From NCBI RefSeq assembly GCF_040112705.1, contig NZ_CP157804.1, positions 2,598,001-2,662,000 on the forward strand: a stretch of 64,000 nt of DNA. Direction: 5' to 3'. The position numbers and the translations under genes are program-made. The DNA comes from Flagellimonas sp. MMG031. Its GTDB lineage: Bacteria; Bacteroidota; Bacteroidia; Flavobacteriales; Flavobacteriaceae. Within the stretch, counting starts at the first letter, position 1, and the number at the start of each line of letters is the position of its first letter. Of the stretch, positions 26,013-35,836 are shown in pieces. A model generated the notes under the pieces. That model worked only from the letters and a program-made list of their open reading frames with translations, did not search any database and was not told the DNA's origin.

Positions 26013-26633
26013 TCAATAAATTTCAAGACTGCCCTTGCCCTCTCGTATCACTTCGGGTGTATCCCCAGAAAGGTCGATTACCGTGGAGGCCACATTGTCG
26101 CCATATCCCCCATCGATCACAACATCCACAAGGTTCTGCCATTTTTCAAAGATGAGCTCAGGATCTGTGGTATACTCCAGAATATCATCGTCATCCCGAA
26201 TAGAGGTGGAAACAATAGGGTGTCCCAGCCCAGTTACCAAAGCTCTGGCAATGGAATTGTCCGGTACACGGATACCCACCGTTTTCTTTTTCTTGAAATC
26301 TTTGGGAAGATTATTGTTTCCCGGAAGAATAAAGGTATAGGGGCCGGGTAGAGTTCTTTTAAGAATCTTGAAAGTAGCGCTATCAATTTGTCGCACATAA
26401 TCTGACAAATTGCTCAAATCTGCACAAATAAAGGACCAGTTTGCTTTTTCCAGCTTTACTCCCTTTATCCGGGCAATGCGCTGTAATGCCTTGGAGTTGG
26501 TAATATCGCAACCCAATCCATACACGGTATCTGTTGGATAAATGACCAAGCCGCCCTGCCGTAGCACGTCTACCACCTTCTCAACCTGCTTTGGGTTGGG
26601 GTTTTCCTCATAAAGTTTGATCAATTCAGCCAT
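26013..26633 (-). CDS. L-threonylcarbamoyladenylate synthase family protein (YciO-like)
   Basis: The 206-residue protein belongs to the Sua5/YciO/YrdC family, with IYPTDTVYGLGCD near residue 33 and TVGIRVPDNSIARAL in the middle. The PGPYTFIL block and the FICADLSNLSDY segment are closer to YciO than to TsaC. The family makes threonylcarbamoyl-AMP for the t6A modification of tRNA; as no second family member is in the window, this could be the main tRNA enzyme or a paralogue. The start at 26633 (MAELIKLYEENPNP) is chosen because upstream residues are not family-like. It converges on the shared terminator at 25974-26001. Confidence 0.87.
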   Translation of the reverse strand: MAELIKLYEENPNPKQVEKVVDVLRQGGLVIYPTDTVYGLGCDITNSKALQRIARIKGVKLEKANWSFICADLSNLSDYVRQIDSATFKILKRTLPGPYTFILPGNNNLPKDFKKKKTVGIRVPDNSIARALVTGLGHPIVSTSIRDDDDILEYTTDPELIFEKWQNLVDVVIDGGYGDNVASTVIDLSGDTPEVIREGKGSLEIY

Positions 26634-26740
26634 AAAAGCAAAAAATATCCAATCGATTGATAACAAAGATACTACAAATCGGTACCACAAAACTACCTGT
26701 TAAACCTTTTATAAGACACACAACCCAATAGCATTTAATA

Positions 26741-26795
26741 CATCCGTCAATTGAAAAGGGGGCATTCGTCAATTCAAAAGGGGCATTGATCAATT
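26741..26795 (+). repeat. Three tandem 12-bp units, 21-22 bp period (putative activator sites)
   Basis: Units CATCCGTCAATT (26741-26752), CATTCGTCAATT (26763-26774) and CATTGATCAATT (26784-26795) are separated by purine-rich AAAAGGGG-like spacers, giving periods of 22 and 21 bases, two helical turns. They end 55 bases before the ATG of the lipoprotein gene at 26851. The same units occur upstream of comM (63232-63264) in the same orientation to their gene. Direct repeats with this spacing are typical for LytTR-type response regulators; that assignment is inference. Confidence 0.6.
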
Positions 26796-26850
26796 GGTAC
26801 CCAAAATATTGATGGAATTGTCACACCTTTAAACCAAAAATTGAACAACG

Positions 26851-27450
26851 ATGAAATCTGTAACATTTAATATCCTTTCCATTGCCATAGTCCTTTCCAT
26901 GATCAGTTCAAGTTGTGATTTTTCCAAAAAGTCAAAAGAAAACGACTTTAACGCCAGTAATACTTTAGATGAATTGGAGGTGCTATTGACTCAATTAAAC
27001 CAATTGGACACGATTGATTGCAGAAACATGGATCAAATCGTCAGCATCAACGAAAGCATGCGGAGAATCGTAGAAAACATTCGTTCCGCCGAAAAGTTCG
27101 ATAAACTGGCAAAAGCCTACAAAACACATCGACCCAATGTCAAATTTGCCGCTTCGGAGGATGGGACTTTTGGTGTTTTCTCCTGGCGTACCAAAATGGA
27201 CTGTTTAGGAAATCAAATCAAGAATATTGCCCTTTATAAAACGGATAATGGCGTGTTGACCTCCTCCTTGTACGGCACGCCCATGATATACCATAGGGTG
27301 AGCAGCAATCCAATGAAAAAAGGAAACTACCTTCTGCATGCCAATAACACCATTAAAGGATACTCCATTTCCAATGGCTATTTGGAAGAGACTCCAATAG
27401 ACCTAAAAGATGCCTCTTTCGCAGATAATCAACCCTTTGAGGACGAGTAA
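26851..27450 (+). CDS. Small lipoprotein of unknown function
   Basis: The 199-residue protein has a lipoprotein signal peptide with lipobox SSSC (Cys22), then a short helical region (about 35-90) with LDELEVLLTQLNQLD, followed by what looks like beta-rich sequence with VFSWRTKMDCLGNQIKNIALY. I do not recognise the family. It stands alone between the YciO-like gene (divergent) and the large hydrolase gene (convergent, 3 bases away). The tandem direct repeats upstream suggest that it is under specific transcriptional control. Confidence 0.75.
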   Translation: MKSVTFNILSIAIVLSMISSSCDFSKKSKENDFNASNTLDELEVLLTQLNQLDTIDCRNMDQIVSINESMRRIVENIRSAEKFDKLAKAYKTHRPNVKFAASEDGTFGVFSWRTKMDCLGNQIKNIALYKTDNGVLTSSLYGTPMIYHRVSSNPMKKGNYLLHANNTIKGYSISNGYLEETPIDLKDASFADNQPFEDE

Positions 27451-27453
27451 CAT

Positions 27454-29682
27454 TTATTCCTCAGCAGACCTGTTTTTTGAATAAAAACCGATATCATCCA
27501 AAACAACAATGCCCAAGCTGTCTCTATCAAACACCAAATTGATGCTCTGCACTTTACCCAATTGCAAACTGTCATTTTGGGACCTAAAGGCAGAAACCGG
27601 GACATAACAACTTTTCAACTGAACTTCGGAAGGTTCACCAATCATATCCTTATCCAGGAACTTGAACTTGGTGAACCTTGTTTTGATAATGCCGGGAAGT
27701 CTGTTGCTTTGGTCCAATGCAACCGATGCCGAATTCCCCAAGCTATCCTTGAGCATAATACTAAAATTGAACCCTTTTTCCGGTGATTCCAATTTTTCAT
27801 CATCATCGCTGGATTTCAATTCGGAAATATCGCCCATCGCCATCGAAAGGGCCAGCGTATCGGCCTCGCTAAAATTCTTTAGTGAATCTGAAAGTACTAT
27901 TTGATAGACGGGAATGGAATCGACAGATGTTGACTTGTCGTATTTCCATCCCAGCACCAAAGCATTGTTTTGCTGACTTCCCCCATCCCTTGACTCCAAT
28001 TCCGTTTCTCGCCAAACTTTAAAGTTCTTGGCATTTAATGCTATACTGTTGGATGCCTTGGTCACATCGATATCCCCTTCAAAATCGACCAATACTTTTT
28101 TATGATTGTCCGCATACTGACTGCGATAGGTTTCCTTTGGTAGCCAATTGTTCACCACATCCACGTTTTTGAACATGGGGCGATAATCCGTGTTGCCCTT
28201 GAGCACGGCCTCTGCAAAAGCACTCACATACACCTGGGCCACCTGACGTTGCTCTTCACCTGTAACCAAGGGGTCAAGATTGAGCAACCACTTCATGGGA
28301 GCTCCGAAATCCGAACGTCCCCAAGTGGAATTGAATTGGCCATGGTTGGCATGGTTCATATATAATCCTGCTTTAAATCCCTCAAAACCCTCTGAGAACG
28401 CCAAACGATGGTACGGCCGCATTCCCCAAAAACTGGTCTCATCCGAATCGAAGGCTCCTTGAATGGACAAATAGTTGATATCCTTAAGGCTTATCTCCCG
28501 ATTATACCGATAGTCTGTTGGCGCAATCGTCACAATGCCCTTGATCCCAAAATCAAAATCAAAAATTTCATTGCCATTATCCGGGAACCTGTCCAGTTGG
28601 TTAAAAGCCGCTGCAATGGATACGGCCTCTCCTCCTCTTGAGTGTCCCACCAGAACAACATTGTCCAAATCCACTTTCCCTTTTAATTCAGGTGAAACAC
28701 CATTGTTCCATTCCCTCCATTGTTCCAAATGTTTCAATAGCAGCCAACCCCGTGTTGGCATTTCCTTTCCCATAAAATCGCCAGACCAGTGCCCGTTGAT
28801 AAAGTTCTCATCCACCGAAACCCCAATAATGCCCCTACTTGCCAAGAGCTTTCCTAAATAGGCGTAACCACCATCGGAATAATCGAGCATGCTGTGGTTT
28901 CCATGAACCATCATCACCATTGGGAATGGTCCTTTGCCTTTAGGCATGTACACACGCGCATTCAACGGAAAACTATCCACGCCAAAGCCCCAATACTTTT
29001 CGCGCCACTTTTTCTTTTTTCCTTTCCACTCGGGAAGCAATCGTGTTGCATCCACAGTAGGTGTTTTCAGTTTGATAGCTGTGGCATATTCGGAACGTTT
29101 TTTATCGGTTCCGCTACCATACGTAAATACCTCCACTTCAAAATTGCCCTTATTGGAGGGATTTTGAACTCCCATATCGGCTAGCGTGGTTACATCTATG
29201 TTTTCCTGTTTTGATAAATCAGTTGCATAAGGGTCACCGTCGAGACCGCTAAAACCATAAAACCCGAAAACTGTCAGCAAAACACCCACTACAGCGAGGA
29301 CAGCCCCCAATGGTTTTTTGTTGTTTAGAAAGATGTTCCATATACCGAAAACCAATAATGCCGTACAGATAAATCCGAATACTACCAAGGCATAAAACAG
29401 CTGTGAAGGCCACCTAAAGGCAAATTCCCTCAATAAATAGAAGGAAACTAAACCGCCCAATAGCGAAGTAAGCAGCGGTAATGGTATTTTTTTGAAAAAA
29501 GGAAGAATCCATGTGAGCAACAACTTAAGGGCAATCACCAAAATTGAACCAATCAGGATTCCAGTCGCCATCATTACCCATGCAGGATAACCGACATCAT
29601 AATGATATCCAGCTACACCAAAAAGAATGATGACAAGGATGGCAACGGCAATAAAAACAGGCTTGAGCAGAAGATTTTTCAT
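27454..29682 (-). CDS. Membrane-anchored alpha/beta hydrolase
   Basis: The 742-residue protein starts with about four to five membrane helices (residues 1-140), followed by an extracytoplasmic alpha/beta hydrolase domain. The nucleophile elbow is GHSRGG with the Ser in VVLVGHSRGGEAV (near residue 350), and the oxyanion region is MVMMVHGNHSML. The C-terminal 200 residues look like a beta-sandwich accessory domain. The domain resembles the PET-hydrolase/chlorophyllase-like esterase branch, but the substrate is unknown. It is a single-gene unit, convergent with the lipoprotein gene and with no close upstream partner. Confidence 0.8.
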   Translation of the reverse strand: MKNLLLKPVFIAVAILVIILFGVAGYHYDVGYPAWVMMATGILIGSILVIALKLLLTWILPFFKKIPLPLLTSLLGGLVSFYLLREFAFRWPSQLFYALVVFGFICTALLVFGIWNIFLNNKKPLGAVLAVVGVLLTVFGFYGFSGLDGDPYATDLSKQENIDVTTLADMGVQNPSNKGNFEVEVFTYGSGTDKKRSEYATAIKLKTPTVDATRLLPEWKGKKKKWREKYWGFGVDSFPLNARVYMPKGKGPFPMVMMVHGNHSMLDYSDGGYAYLGKLLASRGIIGVSVDENFINGHWSGDFMGKEMPTRGWLLLKHLEQWREWNNGVSPELKGKVDLDNVVLVGHSRGGEAVSIAAAFNQLDRFPDNGNEIFDFDFGIKGIVTIAPTDYRYNREISLKDINYLSIQGAFDSDETSFWGMRPYHRLAFSEGFEGFKAGLYMNHANHGQFNSTWGRSDFGAPMKWLLNLDPLVTGEEQRQVAQVYVSAFAEAVLKGNTDYRPMFKNVDVVNNWLPKETYRSQYADNHKKVLVDFEGDIDVTKASNSIALNAKNFKVWRETELESRDGGSQQNNALVLGWKYDKSTSVDSIPVYQIVLSDSLKNFSEADTLALSMAMGDISELKSSDDDEKLESPEKGFNFSIMLKDSLGNSASVALDQSNRLPGIIKTRFTKFKFLDKDMIGEPSEVQLKSCYVPVSAFRSQNDSLQLGKVQSINLVFDRDSLGIVVLDDIGFYSKNRSAEE

Positions 29683-29821
29683 AAAGGGAGGTTGGTTTGG
29701 TCAAAATTTCTAAATCTAGCTCTGAATTTAAACAATTTTGTCCACCCAGACCGACTTACTCCTTTTATTTAAGGAGTTCTCAAAACAGCTGGGTTTCAAT
29801 TATTGGAAAATAAAATTTAGC

Positions 29822-32148
29822 CTAGGCATTGTCCAAAACCTCCAGCTTGGCGAAACGCAACAACAGTTTTTTTATCCCCCCTTGGTCAAAATGGATTTCT
29901 GCCTTTTTGTCGTTACCCGCTCCTTCTATGTTGAGTATTTTTCCAATCCCAAATCGTGTGTGATTAACTCGGGCTCCAATAGTAAGGCCAGGAGCTCCAT
30001 GGGTTTGGCGGGTGCGGACATCTCAGGTTTTAATTTTCTCAATTTCCGCAGCTGATTTTCATTAGGTTGATGCACACTGGGAGGTGTCCCATTTTTGGGC
30101 TTCACTTGCCTCAGTTTGCTTTTGTCCACTTCACCAAAGATGTTTTTATCGATTATCGATTTGTAACGATAGCCATCATTTACCGGGGTAAGGTTCTCCA
30201 CATATCGCTCCTCGATTTCCTCCAAAAAACGGCTGGGTTCGGCATCAATCAATTTTCCCCAACGATATCTGTTTTGGGTATAGGTGAGATATGCCTGCTT
30301 TTCGGCCCTGGTCAGAGCAACATAAAACAACCTTCGCTCCTCCTCCAGTTCGCTCCTTGTGTGCATGCTCATGGCCGATGGAAACAAATCCTCTTCCATA
30401 CCCACGATGTATACATATGGAAACTCGAGGCCCTTGGCCAAGTGAATGGTCATCAAAGCGACCCTGTCATCATCGCCAACATCCTTATCCATGTCCGTGG
30501 CAAGCGCCACATCTTCCAAAAATTCCGTCAAACTGCCCGTTGCATCCGCAATCTCTTTTTGACCTTCCACAAAGTCCTTGATACCGTTCAAGAGTTCCTC
30601 AATATTCTCCATTCGGGCTATCCCTTCGGGAGTCCCATCTTTTTTGAACTCCAACAAAAGTCCCGTTTTCTTGGCCACGTGCTCCGCTAACGTAAAGGCA
30701 TCCGAACCCTCGTTCATGATCTGGAAACTCTTGATCATGGTAACGAAGTCCGCTAATTTGCGTTTGGTCCCTGCATTGATGTTCAAATTGAGTTTGTCCA
30801 GATTGTCCATTACCTCATAAATGGAGCGGCCATAATGGTTCGCTGCCACCACTAGCCTATCAATGGTCGTCTGACCAATGCCCCGCGTAGGGAAGTTGAT
30901 CACCCGCTTTAGTGCCTCTTCATCTTTTGGGTTTACAATCAACCGTAAATAGGCCAATACATCTTTAATCTCCTTTCGTTGGTAAAAGGAAAGCCCACCG
31001 TAAATCCGATAAGGAATATCACGTTTGCGAAGTGCATCCTCAATAGCTCGGGATTGGGAGTTGGTGCGGTACAATACGGCAAAATCCCCGTTCTGCATCT
31101 GTTGTTGCATCTTATTCTCAAAAATGGAACCCGCCACATATCGTCCTTCCTCTGCATCGGTTACGCTTCGATGTATTTTTATAAGTCCTCCATCGTCATT
31201 TGAAGTCCAAACATTTTTCTCCAGCTGATTTTTGTTGTTGGCAATGATGGAATTGGCTGCGTTTACAATATTCTTGGTGGAACGATAATTTTGTTCCAAA
31301 CGGTAAACGGCCACATCATCATAATCCCGTTGAAAATTGAGGATATTGCTGATGTTCGCCCCTCGGAAGGAATAGATACTTTGGGCATCGTCACCCACCA
31401 CACAAATGTTTTGGTAGCGGTCGGACAATGCCTTCACGATCAAATACTGGGAATGATTGGTATCCTGATACTCATCCACCAAAATATATCGGAAACGGTC
31501 CTGATATTTCATCAACACCTCAGGAAATCGGGTCAAGAGCTCATTGGTGCGCAACAAAAGGTCGTCAAAATCCATCGCACCTGCCTTAAAACAGCGGTCC
31601 ACGTAGTTTTGGTAGATTTCTCCCAATCGAGGTCGCTTGGCCATGGCATCGGCCTCCATCAATTCTGGATTTTGAAAATATGCCTTAACGGTAATCAAAC
31701 TGTTTTTGTAGGATGAAATTCGGTTCTGCACCTGTTTGTACTTGTACACATCCTTGTCCAGTCCCATTTCCTTGATGATGGATGCAATCAAGCGTTGTGA
31801 ATCTTGGGTGTCGTAAATCGTAAAGTTGCTCGGAAACCCCAGTTTATCGCCATCAAAACGAAGCAATTTGGCAAAAACGGAGTGGAACGTACCCATCCAA
31901 AGATTTTTCGCTTCGGAATTCCCAACAATGGTGGCAATACGCTTTTTCATTTCGCGCGCCGCCTTATTGGTAAAGGTAAGGGCCAAAATATTAAAGGAAT
32001 CCACGCCCTGTTCCATCAAATGGGCAATCCTGTAGGTCAAAACACGGGTCTTACCAGAACCGGCACCGGCAATCACCATTAGGGGACCATCCTTGTGCAG
32101 CACGGGAGCGCGCTGCGCATCATTCAATTCATCCAAAAAAGTACTCAA
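29822..32148 (-). CDS. UvrD/PcrA-type DNA helicase, frameshifted near the C-terminus
   Basis: This superfamily 1 helicase has Walker A AGAGSGKT, DEYQDTN (motif II), GDDAQSIYSFRGA (motif III), and the later motifs ALMTIHLAKGLEFPYV and VALTRAEK. The main frame runs from 32148 and stops at 29926 after 740 residues with an unusual tail. From about 29990 the -1 frame instead encodes the conserved Tudor-like tail, with TIGARVNHTRFGIGKILN and IKKLLLRFAKLEVL, to a stop at 29822-29824. With one base restored the protein would be 775 residues, normal for the family. The loss of one base (for example a G at GGAG/CTCC) is therefore likely, either real or a sequencing error. The ATPase core is intact. Confidence 0.9.
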
Positions 32149-32287
32149 GGGCTCGAAGCTTTTAAAGTAGGCGTGAAATTAGCCATTATTGCTCTTTTGC
32201 TGAAATCAAGCTTTCAATATTTATAAACAGTGAACGTGGAATTAGCCTCTTTTTTAAATATATTTAACATCTCAACTAAAATAACCA

Positions 32288-32827
32288 ATGAAATTTCAAC
32301 AATTTTCGGTATTTCTTCTTTTTTTTACAGGATTTTATGCGTTTTCACAGCAGACCCAAACAGGTCCCATCATTCAGGACTACGGTGCCGTTTGGGAAAT
32401 TGAAAATCCCGACTTTGCAACGGACAAATCGCAGGAGTTCAAAGTGGTTTTTGATGTAAAGGTTGGTCCGGAATCCGACACCGAGGTCAACAGAAACCTA
32501 AACACCGTTGCCCGCTTTTTAAACATGCATGCACAGCATGGTGTGCCAGCCTCTCAACTAAAGGTAGCCCTAATCGTTCATGGGACGGCTGCCAGGAACC
32601 TATTGACCGATGAAGGCCATCAACAACGTTATGGTGTTCCTAATCCCAACCGTGAGCTTGTGGAGCAATTAATGGAAGCCAATGTGGAGGTGATCATGTG
32701 CGGGCAGTCCTCAAAAACCAGGGACCTACCCAAGGAAGAACTCATTCCAGGGGTGAAAATAGCCCTATCGGCCATGACAGCCAACATTCAGCTACAAAAC
32801 CAAGGATACCGACCTATTAACCTTTAA
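32288..32827 (+). CDS. Exported DsrE-family protein
   Basis: The 179-residue protein has a signal peptide (about residues 1-20, ending AFSQ) and a DsrE/DsrF-like fold with the NLNTVARFLNMHAQHGV and KVALIVHGTAA strands, then a cysteine in VIMCGQSS. DsrE-like proteins take part in sulfur transfer, and the single Cys could carry a persulfide; the exported position suggests a different job. The gene is 12 bases from the following amidohydrolase gene, so the two may be co-transcribed. The role is unknown. Confidence 0.82.
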   Translation: MKFQQFSVFLLFFTGFYAFSQQTQTGPIIQDYGAVWEIENPDFATDKSQEFKVVFDVKVGPESDTEVNRNLNTVARFLNMHAQHGVPASQLKVALIVHGTAARNLLTDEGHQQRYGVPNPNRELVEQLMEANVEVIMCGQSSKTRDLPKEELIPGVKIALSAMTANIQLQNQGYRPINL

Positions 32828-32839
32828 ACCAACACAATT

Positions 32840-34126
32840 ATGAAGAAATTTTTAGCACTTGCCGTATGTTTCGCAAGTATGGGTATATATGCCCAAGAAC
32901 ATGGACTTGAAAATGATATTGCCGCCGTGGAATCGAAAGTCATCGAATGGCGACGCGACATCCACCAACATCCAGAGCTCAGTAACCGCGAGTTCAAGAC
33001 CGCTGAAAAAATTGCAGCGCACCTAAAATCTTTGGGGATGGAAGTGCAAACAGGAGTTGCACATACGGGCGTTGTAGGTTTGCTCAAGGGAGACCATCCT
33101 GGAAAAGTGGTTGCTTTGAGGGCTGACATTGATGCGCTACCCGTTACCGAACGTAACGATTTGCCCTTTAAATCAGAAGTGAAATCTGAATACTTGGGCG
33201 AAGAGGTGGGCGTTATGCACGCCTGTGGGCATGATACCCATATCGCCATTTTGATGGGCACTGCCGAGGTATTGGCCAAAAACAAGGACAAAATCCATGG
33301 AACCGTCAAATTCATTTTCCAGCCTGCCGAGGAAGGCGCACCTCCTGGAGAGGAAGGCGGTGCTGCACTCATGGTAAAGGAAGGAGTGCTTGAAAATCCC
33401 AAAGTGGATGCCATTTATGGGCTTCATATTGGTTCCTATCTTCCTGTGGGACATATTGCCTATAAACCAGGAGGTGCTCTGGCAGCTGCCCAGCGGTTTG
33501 TGGTAAAAATTAAAGGAAAGCAGTCGCACGGTTCCCAACCTTGGGGCGGTGTTGACCCGATTTACGTCGCTTCCAAAATTGTGGATGGATTCCAATCTAT
33601 CATTAGTCGCGAATTGGAACTGACCAAGGAGGCCGCAGTAATCACCGTTGGAAAAATAAGTGGAGGGGTCCGAAACAACATCATTCCGGAAAGTGCCGAA
33701 CTCATCGGAACCATTCGAACCTTGGATTACGATATGCAAAAGCAGGTTAACGAACGAATGAAAGGAATGGCATCCACCATTGCCAAAGCTTACCGTGCCG
33801 AGGCCATTGTGGAAATTGACAAAGGGGTGCCTATCACTTACAATGATGTAGACCTTACCGCTGCTTCACTGCCCAGTTTGCAACAAGTGGCAGGAGAAGA
33901 CAACGTGCATTTGATCAAGGCCATAACCGGAGCAGAGGATTTTTCGTTTTATCAGGAGAAAATTCCGGGCTTCTTTTATATTTTGGGGGGAAAGGACCCC
34001 AATGCTGGCCCAGATGATCATTTTCCGCACCACACTCCTGACTTTAAAATTGATGATAGTGGCCTGCAGCTAGGGGTAAAAGCCATGACGGAAATCGCAT
34101 TGGATTATTTGGATAGAAGCAAATAG
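32840..34126 (+). CDS. Exported M20-family amidohydrolase
   Basis: The 428-residue protein has a signal peptide (cleavage near YAQ, residue 19) and the M20D peptidase/amidohydrolase fold. Metal ligands are visible in HACGHDTHIA (His/Asp), in QPAEEG and in ITGAEDFSFY, with the dimerisation (lid) domain between about 205 and 320. Such enzymes release amino acids from N-acyl or hippurate-type amides; the exact substrate cannot be predicted. It follows the DsrE-family gene by 12 bases. A 13-bp hairpin lies downstream at 34149-34191 before the next gene. Confidence 0.9.
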   Translation: MKKFLALAVCFASMGIYAQEHGLENDIAAVESKVIEWRRDIHQHPELSNREFKTAEKIAAHLKSLGMEVQTGVAHTGVVGLLKGDHPGKVVALRADIDALPVTERNDLPFKSEVKSEYLGEEVGVMHACGHDTHIAILMGTAEVLAKNKDKIHGTVKFIFQPAEEGAPPGEEGGAALMVKEGVLENPKVDAIYGLHIGSYLPVGHIAYKPGGALAAAQRFVVKIKGKQSHGSQPWGGVDPIYVASKIVDGFQSIISRELELTKEAAVITVGKISGGVRNNIIPESAELIGTIRTLDYDMQKQVNERMKGMASTIAKAYRAEAIVEIDKGVPITYNDVDLTAASLPSLQQVAGEDNVHLIKAITGAEDFSFYQEKIPGFFYILGGKDPNAGPDDHFPHHTPDFKIDDSGLQLGVKAMTEIALDYLDRSK

Positions 34127-34148
34127 ACCAACTTTAAGATACCTAATG

Positions 34149-34191
34149 AGCCCCAATATCCCCATCCGTTTGGAATTTGGATATTGGGGCT
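34149..34191 (+). terminator. Long hairpin after the amidohydrolase gene
   Basis: A perfect 13-bp stem, AGCCCCAATATCC (34149-34161) and GGATATTGGGGCT (34179-34191), with a 17-base loop. It is not followed by a T tract, so it may be an mRNA 3' end stabiliser or processing site rather than a true intrinsic terminator. Confidence 0.45.
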
Positions 34192-34224
34192 TGATATTTG
34201 TAGGTAATCCTTCAAACCATATAA

Positions 34225-35799
34225 ATGCATTCATTCCTTGATTTTATCGGTTACATTCCCTGGTGGGCCTGGGTTTTGATTTTTTTGTTCTCGGTCGCTA
34301 TACGTGATATCTTTTTTCAAAAGGCACATACGATATCACATAATTATCCTATTGTGGGACATCTTAGGTACTGGCTGGAAAGTATAGGCCCCGAAATGCG
34401 CCAGTACTTCGTAGCTAATAATCGGGAGGAGCTTCCATTCAACCGTATTGAGCGAAGTTGGATTTATGCATCAGCAAAAAAAGAGAACAATTATGAAGGT
34501 TTCGGAACGGATAGGGATATTTACAAGCACCAGCATATTTTTATAAAAAATGCAATGATCGGATTCCAAATGCCCGAAACGCACCCCAACAAAAAGAAAC
34601 CTTATTTCTTGCCCTGCGCCAAAGTAATGGGTGCTTATAACCAGCGTAGAAAACCATATCGCCCGGCTTCTATTATCAATGTTTCGGCCATGAGTTTTGG
34701 GTCGCTATCCGCTGCTGCCATTGAATCGTTGAACAAAGGTGTAGAACAATGTGGAGCTTATCACAATACAGGAGAAGGAGGACTTTCTCCTTACCACAAA
34801 CAAGGCGGTGACGTTATTTTTCATTTTGGTACAGGCTATTTTGGTGTTCGCTCAAGGGAAGGTGGCTTTTCCATGGACAAATTAAAAGTGCTGGTAGATG
34901 AAAATCCTTGTATCAAGGCCATTGAGATCAAACTTTCCCAAGGTGCAAAACCGGGTAAGGGCGGAGTACTTCCCGGCTCCAAAATCACCCATGAACTCGC
35001 TGATATACGGGGAGTAGAGGTAGGTAAAGATGTAATCTCCCCTCCTACCCACAAAGCATTTAGCAATATTCCCGAGCTTTTGGAATTGATTGAATCCATT
35101 GCCGAAGAAACTGGTCTTCCAGTTGGAATAAAGGCGGCTATTGGTAAAATTGAGCAATGGGAGGAGCTAGCAGATTTGATGAAAAAGAAAGGGAAAGGAC
35201 CTGATTTCATCACGATTGATGGTGGCGAAGGAGGAACCGGAGCCGCACCTCCAAGCTTTGCAGACCATGTCTCATTACCGTGGACGTACGGGTTTTCCAA
35301 AGTGTACAGCCTTTTCATGGAGCACGGACTAACGGAGCGCATCGTATTTATAGGTAGCGGTAAATTGGGGTTCCCAGGGAAAGCCGCAATGGCGTTTGCC
35401 ATGGGAGCAGATTGTATCAATGTAGCACGAGAGGCCATGATGAGCATTGGCTGTATTCAGGCGCAAGTATGCCATACCAATAGATGCCCCACCGGTGTTG
35501 CGACCCAAAACAAATGGCTGCAAAAGGGCATCAATGTACCTCTAAAATCCGATAGGTTGGCGCAATACTTCAAAACCTTTCGAAAGGAGTTGTTGGAGAT
35601 TACCCATGCCGCAGGTTATGAACATCCCTGCCAATTTAATATGGATGATGTGCAAGTAAATGTGGATGATGATTATCTTAGCAGCGATTTAAAGTCTGTT
35701 TATGGTTATCAAAAGGAAAAAGTGAATTTTAATTCAATGCAACAACTTTTTGATTGCGAACATTTAGGCGGAAAAAAAGCTTTGGAAAAAACGTTTTAA
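34225..35799 (+). CDS. FMN-binding glutamate-synthase-like protein
   Basis: The 524-residue protein matches the FMN/glutamate-synthase-like domain family. It carries an N-terminal membrane helix (residues 12-28), the FMN-site segments MSFGSLSAAAIE and ITIDGGEGGTGAAPPSF, and the [3Fe-4S]-type cysteine cluster in CIQAQVCHTNRCPTGV. It lacks the glutaminase domain of true glutamate synthase. The reaction is unknown for this membrane-attached branch, and ammonia-dependent amino-transfer is only a guess. It is a single gene, with the OmpA-like paralogue following after 37 bases on the same strand. Confidence 0.88.
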   Translation: MHSFLDFIGYIPWWAWVLIFLFSVAIRDIFFQKAHTISHNYPIVGHLRYWLESIGPEMRQYFVANNREELPFNRIERSWIYASAKKENNYEGFGTDRDIYKHQHIFIKNAMIGFQMPETHPNKKKPYFLPCAKVMGAYNQRRKPYRPASIINVSAMSFGSLSAAAIESLNKGVEQCGAYHNTGEGGLSPYHKQGGDVIFHFGTGYFGVRSREGGFSMDKLKVLVDENPCIKAIEIKLSQGAKPGKGGVLPGSKITHELADIRGVEVGKDVISPPTHKAFSNIPELLELIESIAEETGLPVGIKAAIGKIEQWEELADLMKKKGKGPDFITIDGGEGGTGAAPPSFADHVSLPWTYGFSKVYSLFMEHGLTERIVFIGSGKLGFPGKAAMAFAMGADCINVAREAMMSIGCIQAQVCHTNRCPTGVATQNKWLQKGINVPLKSDRLAQYFKTFRKELLEITHAAGYEHPCQFNMDDVQVNVDDDYLSSDLKSVYGYQKEKVNFNSMQQLFDCEHLGGKKALEKTF

Positions 35800-35836
35800 T
35801 TTAAACCCAAATATTCAACAAGTAACTATACTACTT

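Noticed and set aside
26741..26795. A CRISPR array.
   Set aside because: Only three short degenerate units with constant purine-rich spacers; no spacers of unique sequence and no cas genes.
29738..30055. A plus-strand open frame at the end of the helicase gene.
   Set aside because: It runs antisense over the frameshifted UvrD tail, whose minus-strand sequence is a conserved Tudor domain.
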